DNA of 46,643 bases, taken from NCBI GenBank assembly GCA_009379925.1, contig WHSU01000024.1:1-46643 (forward strand). The letters are read 5' to 3'. Below the pieces are notes generated by a model. That model was not told where the DNA came from and ran no database searches. It worked only from the letters and a program-made list of their open reading frames with translations. Position numbers and translations under genes: made by a program. This DNA comes from Dehalococcoidia bacterium (GTDB lineage Bacteria > Chloroflexota > Dehalococcoidia > UBA2979). Of the stretch, positions 40,627 to 46,643 are shown piece by piece; the first letter of the stretch is position 1, and each line of letters begins with the position of its first letter.

Positions 40627-41103
40627 ATGGCTGACGACCCGATTAGCGACGCCCTGCGGAAGCAACAGTATGGCCTCACCGTGGTCGGCTCCAAATCCGA
40701 GGGCGGCGAGCCGAACGGCATGACGGCGAACTGGGTCACCCAGGTCTCCTTCGACCCGCGCATCCTGGCCCTGGCGGTCCAGTCCGGCGCCCACACGCGC
40801 CAGAACATCGAGGCGACGGGGGTCTTCTCCATCTCCTACCTCCCGGAGGAGTCGAAGGACCTCTCGTTGAAGTTCACGAAAAAGTCCACCAGCGGCGAGG
40901 GCCGGTTGGAGGATGAACCGGTCTCGTACAACGAGACAGGTACGCCGGTGCTGGACGCCGCGGTGGCGTGGGTCGAGTGCCGGGTGGTCGGCCAGGCGGA
41001 ACCCGGCGACCACGTCGTCTTCTACGGCGAGGTAATCGGGGGCGGAGCACGCGACGGGCGCAGCACGACGCTGGAGGAGACCGGGATGCACTACGCCGGC
41101 TGA
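40627..41103 (+). CDS. Flavin reductase-like FMN-binding protein
   Basis: The 158-aa protein has the split-barrel fold of the flavin reductase-like family: YGLTVVGSKS, GMTANWVTQVSFDPRILALAVQ and HTRQNIEATGVFSISYLP, in the order seen in HpaC/HsaB-type NAD(P)H:FMN oxidoreductases. It should reduce FMN or FAD for a partner monooxygenase, or bind FMN in a small redox enzyme. No partner is adjacent. The ATG at 40627 has GAGGGGGA about 6 nt upstream; an in-frame ATG at 40576 lies on the -10-like element and is unlikely. The stop sits inside a GCCGGC-TGAC-GCCGGC hairpin at 41095-41110. Confidence 0.88.
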   Translation: MADDPISDALRKQQYGLTVVGSKSEGGEPNGMTANWVTQVSFDPRILALAVQSGAHTRQNIEATGVFSISYLPEESKDLSLKFTKKSTSGEGRLEDEPVSYNETGTPVLDAAVAWVECRVVGQAEPGDHVVFYGEVIGGGARDGRSTTLEETGMHYAG

Positions 41104-41110
41104 CGCCGGC
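41095..41110 (+). terminator. Small hairpin over the flavin reductase stop codon
   Basis: GCCGGC at 41095-41100 and 41105-41110 flank TGAC, a 6-bp stem with a 4-nt loop including the stop codon. It could aid termination or arrest decay. Confidence 0.35.
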
Positions 41111-41211
41111 GCGTGCATGAGGCTTCCCAGACATTGAGGCAGCGTTGCCCCTCCGTGGTGGCGGGTCGAGACTGAAGGTGTCGGTCCGCTCGTCCGCCGG
41201 TGGGAGCAGCC

Positions 41212-41970
41212 ATGCGATTCCGCGTACACCCGGTCATCGTCATCGTGGCGATCACGGTGGTGGCCGCGGCGTTCTCCGGGCTCGGCGTCTGGCAGCTCTA
41301 CCGCAACGAGTGGAAGAGCGACCTGGTCGCGGAACGGAACGCGCGCCTGGAAGAGGCGCCCGAGCCGGCCGCCGTAATCGGCGCCTTGCCGCTGGAGGAC
41401 GTGACCTATCACCGCGCGACGGCAAGCGGCCGCTGGGACCACGCGCAGACGATGATCCTGGCGAACCGCGCCCGCTTCGGACAGAAGGGCGAAGAGGCGG
41501 TCACCCCGCTGATCCTGGACGACGGCACGGCCCTGCTGGTGAACCGCGGGTGGTACCCCGACGAGACCCGCGAGCAGGTGCTCGCCGACCTGCTGCGGGA
41601 GGACCGCGCCACCATCGAGGGCCTCGCGCTGCCCGGCATCGAGGGCGGACGCCAGACGGACGCCGGCACGTGGACGCGGCTCGACCCGGAGGCGATGGAG
41701 GGCACCCTCCCCTACGAGGTGGAGCCGTGGTTCGTGATCCAGGGCGAGCTGGTCGACCGCCCGACGGTGGGCGACCGCTCACTCCCGGTGCAGCAGTACA
41801 CGCCGTTCTTCAACACGACGCCGCACCTGGAGTACGCCGCCACCTGGCTCGGCCTGGCGGCCGCTCTGGTCGCCACCGGCGTCATCCGCTTCATCGTCAC
41901 GCCTCGACGCGAGCGCAAAAGGGCGGCCGCGGCCGAAGCGGCCGAGCTGGTGCCTACGCGCCGCCCGTGA
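41212..41970 (+). CDS. SURF1-family cytochrome oxidase assembly protein
   Basis: The 252-aa protein has two membrane helices, one at residues 7-24 and another near 205-225, with a periplasmic domain between. The family motifs are present: GLGVWQLYRNEWK, ANRARFGQKGEE, LVNRGWYP and the SURF1-typical end of the loop FNTTPHLEYAATWLGLA. SURF1 assists haem a insertion or copper site maturation in haem-copper oxidases. No oxidase gene is next to it. The ATG at 41212 follows GGGAGCAG; a GTG at 41200 overlaps that site. It overlaps the convergent DinB-type gene by 17 bp. Confidence 0.9.
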   Translation: MRFRVHPVIVIVAITVVAAAFSGLGVWQLYRNEWKSDLVAERNARLEEAPEPAAVIGALPLEDVTYHRATASGRWDHAQTMILANRARFGQKGEEAVTPLILDDGTALLVNRGWYPDETREQVLADLLREDRATIEGLALPGIEGGRQTDAGTWTRLDPEAMEGTLPYEVEPWFVIQGELVDRPTVGDRSLPVQQYTPFFNTTPHLEYAATWLGLAAALVATGVIRFIVTPRRERKRAAAAEAAELVPTRRP

Positions 41971-42385
41971 GCTGGCTGGTGTGCTCCGCCAGGTGGACGG
42001 CCGTCTGCTGCATGACGCCCTCCACCGTGGCCGGAAGCGTCACCCCGGGTGTCTGCTCGGCCGGCTTTTGCAGGTCGCGATCCTCGACGTAGCGGAACAC
42101 CTTGTCGGCATCGGCGGACGCGGCCTCGAGGGCGGCGACCGCCTCCTGGGCCGACGCGATCTCGAGCGGGGTGCGCTCGGGGCCCTTCCCCTGCATCGCC
42201 TCCGCGATCTTCCCGGCGAAGAAGCGCTCCGAGCCGATGGTGTGCTGCGCGATGCGCTGGCGCGTCCACTCCTCCTCGCCGGATGGGGTCTCCTCCCAGT
42301 TCGCACCGTCCAGCGACTCTAGCGCCGCTCGGAACGCCGCCCGATTCGCCGCGATCGACTGCCGCAATTCATCCGCCGAGGACAT
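41954..42385 (-). CDS. DinB-like four-helix metal-binding protein
   Basis: The 143-aa protein matches the DinB/YfiT superfamily: ELRQSIAANRAAFRAALESL, the first His in RIAQHTIGSERFF and the later HLAEH pair that completes a three-His metal site. Members act in thiol-dependent reactions (bacillithiol or mycothiol transferases, maleylpyruvate isomerase); the reaction here is not known. The ATG at 42385 follows GGAG by 5 nt; GTG 42388 would add one residue. It is convergent with SURF1, overlapping by 17 bp. Confidence 0.8.
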   Translation of the reverse strand: MSSADELRQSIAANRAAFRAALESLDGANWEETPSGEEEWTRQRIAQHTIGSERFFAGKIAEAMQGKGPERTPLEIASAQEAVAALEAASADADKVFRYVEDRDLQKPAEQTPGVTLPATVEGVMQQTAVHLAEHTSQLTGGA

Positions 42386-42522
42386 CACAACTCCTACCCT
42401 GCCGGGCGCCGGCGATTCCGGCGCCTGTCCGGCGCTACTCTACTCTCCGTGGCAAGGCGCCCGTGATGGAGTCCTCTGCGCACGCGGGCGCCCGTCAGCA
42501 CGATCGCAATCGTGACGTGGGC

Positions 42523-42528
42523 TAAGAT
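42523..42528 (+). promoter_or_regulatory. -10-like hexamer TAAGAT upstream of pepN
   Basis: In the context GGGCTAAGATGGCGG, 58 nt before the ATG at 42587. No -35 is visible. Confidence 0.3.
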
Positions 42529-42586
42529 GGCGGTTCGGGTCGCGGCCGCCTCTGGCCGTGCGTGCAGCGGACTGGATGAGTGACCG

Positions 42587-45136
42587 ATGACCTCGACGCC
42601 GGCCAGGCCTCGCGATGTCCTGAGGCAATCGGAGGCAGAGGAGCGCGCTGCTCGCGTCCGCAACGCCCGCTACGACCTGTCACTCCACCTCGAACGCGGC
42701 GCCGAGCGCTACCGCGGCGAGATCACCGCATCCTTTGACCTGGACGGCGGAGGGCCGGTCTTCCTGGACTACACGGGCAAGGAGATCCACGAACTCGAGG
42801 TGAACGGGCAGCGCGTCGACGCGCCGGACTGGACCGGGCACCGCCTGACACTCGCGGCCGAGCTGCTCCAGCCCTCGAATGTCGTGCGCGTGGCGTACGA
42901 GAACGAGTACGACCACGACGGCGACGGTTTCCACCAGTTCGTGGACCCGGAGGACGGCGAGGAGTATCTCTATACGAACTTCGAGCCGTACTCCGCGCAC
43001 CGGTTGTTCCCCTGCTTCGACCAGCCGGACATCAAGGCGAGCTACCGCTTGGCCGTTACCGCGCCGGCGGACTGGACGCTGATCGCCAACAGCCTGGAGG
43101 AGCGCAGCGGACCGGCTGGCGAGGGCCTCGTGCGTCGCGAGTTCGCAGAGACGGCCCCCTTCTCGACTTACCTCTTCGCGCTCATCGCGGGGGCTTACGA
43201 GGCGTTCCGCGAGCAGCACGGCGACATCCCGCTGGGCTTCTACTGCCGCAAGTCCCTCGCTCGTTATGTCGACACGGACGAGCTGTTCGAGGTGACGCGG
43301 CAGGGCCTGGACTTCTACTCGGAGTTCTTCAACTACCCCTATCCGTTCCAGAAGTACGACCAGGCCTTCGTGCCGGAGTTCAACGCCGGCGCCATGGAGA
43401 ACGTCGCCGCCGTCACCCACTACGAACGCATGGTGTTCCGCGACCCGCCCACGGAGACACAGCGGCTGGGCCGTGCCGAGGTGATCCTCCACGAGATGGC
43501 GCACATGTGGTTCGGCGACCTGGTGACCATGCGCTGGTGGAACGACCTGTGGCTGAACGAGAGCTTCGCCACCTACATGGCATACCTGGCGCTGGACCGG
43601 GCGACCCGGTTCGACTCCTCGTGGCAGGCGTTCAACAGCGGCATGAAGAACTGGGCCTACCGGCAGGACCAGCTGGTCACCACGCACCCCATTGCCGGGG
43701 AGGTGGAGGACACCGACCAGACCTTCCAGAACTTCGACGGCATCACCTACGGCAAGGGCGCGTCCGTCCTGAAGCAGCTGGTGCACGCCATCGGCATCGA
43801 CGCGTTCCGCGAGGGGATGCGCCGCTACTTCGAACGCTACGCCTTCGGCAACACGACGCTCGCCGACTTTATGCAGACGCTGGATGAAGGGACCGGCCGC
43901 GACCTCCAGCGCTGGTCGCAACTGTGGCTGGAGACGCCGTCGTTGAACACGCTCGCGGCCGAGTGGGAGCAGGACGGCCCGCGCGTGAGCGGCTTCACCC
44001 TGCGCCAGACCGCCCCCGAGGACTACCCGACGCTACGCCCGCATCGCACGCAGATCGCTGTGGTCCACGAGGAAGCCGGCGGCGGCCTGCGCATCGAGAG
44101 CATCGGCGCGGACATCGACGGCGCGGAAGCCGAGGTACCGGAGGCGGTCGGACGGCCGGCGCCGGCCTTCGTCTTCCCCAACCACGACGACCACGCTTTC
44201 GTGAAGGTCGCGCTAGACGACGCCTCGCTCGAGTTCGTGCGCGAGCGCCTGCAGGACATCGACGACCCGCTGCTGCGGCAGCTGACCTGGCAGTCACTGT
44301 GGAACATGGTGCGCGACCAGCAGCTGCGCTCGACCGACTACCTGGAGTTGGCCGGCCCGAAGGCGGCCACCGAGCGCGACCTGGAGCTGGTCGAGACGAT
44401 CCTCGCGACGATGTCGTCCTCCATCGCGCGCTACGTGCCCGAGCACCAGAAGGAGGCGGCCGCGCACCGCTTCTTCGAGCTGGCATGGCGAGCGCTCAAC
44501 GAGGTGGAGGGGGCGGACCTGAAGATCATCTGGGCGCGCACGCTCATCGGTGTCGCGCTCACGCCGGACGACATCCGTCACTGCGGCCGGCTGGCCGACG
44601 GTGAGCTGGGCGTCGAGGGCCTGACGGTAGACCAGGACATGCGCTGGGAGATCGCCGCTCGCTTCTCGGGCTACGCGCTCGGCGGGGCGCGGGAGCGCAT
44701 CGCCGCCGAGGCCGAGCGTGACCCCTCGGACCGCGGTCAGCGCGCGCAGCGGCGAATCGAGGCATCGTGGCCGGACCCTGACGTCAAGGCGGCGGCGTGG
44801 GAGCGCTTCACCGGGGAGGGGTACGGGTCGCTGCACATGACCGCCTCGGCGATGAATGGCTTCCACTGGTGGGTGCAACGTGAACTGACCCGCCCCTACG
44901 CCGGGCGCTTCTTCGAGGAGGTCACGGCCATCTTCGATAGCCGCCCCAACGAGTTCTGCTCCACCTATTTCGGGGCCCTCTTCCCCGACCACCTGGTGGA
45001 GGAGTCGACGCTGACGCGCTCGCGGGCGCTCCTCGACAGCCTCGGGGACCGGTTGCCGCTGCTTCGCCGCTCGCTCCGCGAGGCGAACGATGACCTAGAG
45101 CGCGCGCTGAAGTGCCGCGCCTTCGCGGCCTCGTAG
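42587..45136 (+). CDS. pepN: Aminopeptidase N, M1 zinc metallopeptidase
   Basis: The 849-aa protein has the full M1 pattern: an N-terminal beta domain ending at LFPCFDQPDIKASY, the exopeptidase motif GAMEN at residues 268-272, and the zinc site H302-E303-x2-H306 with E325 in WLNESFATY. A C-terminal ERAP1-like helical domain fills the last 350 residues. It removes N-terminal residues from peptides in the cytoplasm; no signal peptide is visible. It resembles the actinobacterial PepN type. Upstream 200 bp holds a -10-like element and no other gene. The downstream MFS gene follows at 74 bp. Confidence 0.95.
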   Translation: MTSTPARPRDVLRQSEAEERAARVRNARYDLSLHLERGAERYRGEITASFDLDGGGPVFLDYTGKEIHELEVNGQRVDAPDWTGHRLTLAAELLQPSNVVRVAYENEYDHDGDGFHQFVDPEDGEEYLYTNFEPYSAHRLFPCFDQPDIKASYRLAVTAPADWTLIANSLEERSGPAGEGLVRREFAETAPFSTYLFALIAGAYEAFREQHGDIPLGFYCRKSLARYVDTDELFEVTRQGLDFYSEFFNYPYPFQKYDQAFVPEFNAGAMENVAAVTHYERMVFRDPPTETQRLGRAEVILHEMAHMWFGDLVTMRWWNDLWLNESFATYMAYLALDRATRFDSSWQAFNSGMKNWAYRQDQLVTTHPIAGEVEDTDQTFQNFDGITYGKGASVLKQLVHAIGIDAFREGMRRYFERYAFGNTTLADFMQTLDEGTGRDLQRWSQLWLETPSLNTLAAEWEQDGPRVSGFTLRQTAPEDYPTLRPHRTQIAVVHEEAGGGLRIESIGADIDGAEAEVPEAVGRPAPAFVFPNHDDHAFVKVALDDASLEFVRERLQDIDDPLLRQLTWQSLWNMVRDQQLRSTDYLELAGPKAATERDLELVETILATMSSSIARYVPEHQKEAAAHRFFELAWRALNEVEGADLKIIWARTLIGVALTPDDIRHCGRLADGELGVEGLTVDQDMRWEIAARFSGYALGGARERIAAEAERDPSDRGQRAQRRIEASWPDPDVKAAAWERFTGEGYGSLHMTASAMNGFHWWVQRELTRPYAGRFFEEVTAIFDSRPNEFCSTYFGALFPDHLVEESTLTRSRALLDSLGDRLPLLRRSLREANDDLERALKCRAFAAS

Positions 45137-45210
45137 GCCGCACCTGACGTCTCGGCGGCGACTGCGGTGGACGCCGCGGCGCCGACCGAGGGCGCACGAG
45201 AGGACAGGCC

Positions 45211-46563
45211 GTGAGGCCTCCGCGGAAGATCTTTTTCGGGTGGTGGATCGTCGCGGCGGGCGCCGGCATCCAGATGCTCGTCGGCGGCCTGATGATGCAG
45301 AGCTTCGGCGTCTATGTGACGGCGATCGAGCGCGAGTTCGGGTGGAGCCGGGCGGTGCTCGCCGGGGCGTTCTCGCTCTCCCGCGCCGAGTCCGGGATCT
45401 TCGGGCCGCTGCAGGGTTGGATGATCGACCGCTTCGGGCCGCGCGCGGTCATGCGCGTCGGCCTCGTGATCTTCGCGCTCGGCTTCTTCGCGTTCAGCCA
45501 GCTCAACTCGATCGTCACGTTCTACATCGCCTTCGCCCTGATGGCGGTCGGTTCCAGCCTCGGCGGGTTCCTGTCCATCACCGTCGCGCTGATCAACTGG
45601 TTCAACAAGCGCCGGGCGAGGGCGCTCGGGATCTCGCAGACGGGGTTCGCTATCGGCGGCCTGCTCACGCCGCTGATCGTGCTCTCCCTGAACAACCTCG
45701 GCTGGCGTGAGACCGCGTTCGCCTCCGGCATCCTGGTGCTGCTGCTCGGTCTGCCGCTCACGCACTTCATCCGCCACCGGCCGGAAGACTATGGCTACAC
45801 CGTCGACGGGCTCCCCGAGGAGCCCGAGGAAGACGACTACGCCACGGATGAGGGGACAGGGGGCGCGAGCCGGCCCAACGGCTCGTCGCGGCCGGTGGAC
45901 TTCACGGCGAAGGAGGCGATGCGCACGCGTTCGTTCTGGCTGATCTCGCTGGGCCACGCCTCGGCGCTACTGGTGGTGTCCGCGGTGATGGTGCACCTGT
46001 TCTTGCACCTGACCGATTCACTCGGCTACTCGGACGGCACCGCCGCCGGGGTGATTGCGTTGATGACAGCCATGCAGATCGTGGGGCAGACCGCCGGCGC
46101 CTCGCTGGGCGACTGGGTCAGCAAGCGGCTCATCGTGGTGGGGTGCATGGCGATGCACGCAGCCGGCCTGCTCCTGGTCGCCTACGCCACCACCCTCTGG
46201 ATGGTCGTCGCCTTCGCCGTCCTCCACGGCCTCGCTTGGGGCACCCGAGGTCCGCTGATGCAGGCGATGCGCGCGGACTACTTCGGGCGCGCCTCCTTCG
46301 GCACGATCATGGGCTTTTCCTCGATGATCGTGATGTGGGGGATGATGACCGGCCCGATCGTCGCCGGGTTCCTCTACGACCGCACGCAGTCGTACGAACT
46401 GGGCTTCACTGTGCTCGCGGCCTTCGCCGCCCTCGGTAGCGTCTACTTCGTCCTGGCGACCAAGCCCGCTGCCCCGGCACGCGTAGCGGCACAGGCCGCC
46501 GAGCGCCGGGCGGCCGCCCTTGTGTCGTCGGGCGGAGGCGGCGGTTCGGGAGGCGCGGGCTAG
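45211..46563 (+). CDS. MFS transporter, OFA/monocarboxylate-like
   Basis: The 450-aa protein is a 12-helix major facilitator resembling the oxalate:formate antiporter/monocarboxylate porter group: FFGWWIVAAGAGIQML at the N-terminus, WMIDRFGPRAVMRVGLVI between helices 2 and 3, NWFNKRRARALGISQTGFAIGG, and a long hydrophilic central loop at residues about 190-240 (EEPEEDDYATDEGTGGASRP). Helices 7-12 follow (from FWLISLGHASALL). A small anion such as a carboxylate is likely, substrate unknown. The C-terminus is Ala-rich and ends in a Gly/Ser run. GTG 45211 has GAGGA about 6-10 nt upstream. It is distinct from the EntS-type MFS at 34990. Confidence 0.9.
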   Translation: MRPPRKIFFGWWIVAAGAGIQMLVGGLMMQSFGVYVTAIEREFGWSRAVLAGAFSLSRAESGIFGPLQGWMIDRFGPRAVMRVGLVIFALGFFAFSQLNSIVTFYIAFALMAVGSSLGGFLSITVALINWFNKRRARALGISQTGFAIGGLLTPLIVLSLNNLGWRETAFASGILVLLLGLPLTHFIRHRPEDYGYTVDGLPEEPEEDDYATDEGTGGASRPNGSSRPVDFTAKEAMRTRSFWLISLGHASALLVVSAVMVHLFLHLTDSLGYSDGTAAGVIALMTAMQIVGQTAGASLGDWVSKRLIVVGCMAMHAAGLLLVAYATTLWMVVAFAVLHGLAWGTRGPLMQAMRADYFGRASFGTIMGFSSMIVMWGMMTGPIVAGFLYDRTQSYELGFTVLAAFAALGSVYFVLATKPAAPARVAAQAAERRAAALVSSGGGGGSGGAG

Positions 46564-46643
46564 GTGTACTGACCACAGAGGTGTGAGACACGGCTGACAG
46601 GTGGGCGGCCACCAAGCGAGCCGTGGGGGCGACGCCTGTTGTA

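Noticed and set aside
46564..46643. Terminal 80 bp after the last MFS gene
   Set aside because: No frame, hairpin or promoter could be supported before the window ends.

Overview
The window is GC-rich throughout, with strongly GC-biased third positions, tight operons, many 4-bp start/stop overlaps (ATGA, GTGA) and GTG starts. No rRNA, tRNA, CRISPR array, phage or transposase was seen. The gene set suggests an aerobic heterotroph of the Chloroflexota (Dehalococcoidia or a relative) or, less likely, a deep actinomycete. The clues are a phosphatidylinositol-phosphate synthase/PimA-like cluster, an alkyl-DHAP-synthase-like flavoprotein, DUF2207 and dodecin proteins, a eukaryotic-type glutamine synthetase II, and SURF1, which implies a haem-copper oxidase. 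The taxonomy is inference, not shown by the sequence.

Layout. 1-3942 (minus) is a compact envelope-lipid operon: LPLAT acyltransferase, PHP phosphoesterase, PimA-like glycosyltransferase, CDP-alcohol phosphatidyltransferase and a CxxC thioredoxin-fold protein cut by the window edge. 4007-5621 holds an HxlR regulator divergent from a YceI protein, with inverted repeats in the shared promoter, then an 81-aa unknown. 5650-8152 holds a class III aminotransferase with a 47-aa leader gene, divergent from an RraA-family protein. 8176-11542 (minus) is an AGPS-like flavoprotein, an M20 peptidase and a lipoprotein. 11657-14644 (plus) is quinone oxidoreductase, ketopantoate reductase-like protein and dipeptide epimerase-like enolase. 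14658-18082 (minus) is a 144-aa unknown, an 86-aa unknown, a stand-alone LigD polymerase domain, an archaeo-eukaryotic release-factor-like protein and dodecin.

18190-28543 is an envelope block: a DUF2207 membrane protein divergent from pbpC (PBP1C), then a 1,990-residue alpha-2-macroglobulin. The pbpC frame contains an in-frame TAG between the SxN and KTG motifs, and the macroglobulin lacks the CxEQ thioester. 28589-29311 is a Pro/Thr-linker lipoprotein behind a shared hairpin. 29537-39098 (plus) holds a second ketopantoate reductase, a 58-aa small gene with a near-perfect Shine-Dalgarno, an asparagine-synthetase-like protein lacking the glutaminase Cys, a DUF255/thioredoxin protein, an MFS exporter without a canonical start codon, an alkaline-phosphatase-superfamily phosphodiesterase, an enoyl-CoA hydratase and a frameshifted GNAT. 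39369-40412 (minus) is glnII, preceded by four 11-bp-phased GlnR-like boxes. 40627-46563 carries flavin reductase, SURF1, DinB-like protein, aminopeptidase N and a second MFS transporter.

The most promising leads are the PHP protein as a candidate for the unassigned phosphatidylinositol-phosphate phosphatase step, the glnII operator, the interrupted pbpC, and the small-protein plus asparagine-synthetase-like pair. Three genes (pbpC, GNAT, EntS-type MFS) each carry what could be a single-base lesion, so sequence error should be excluded first.
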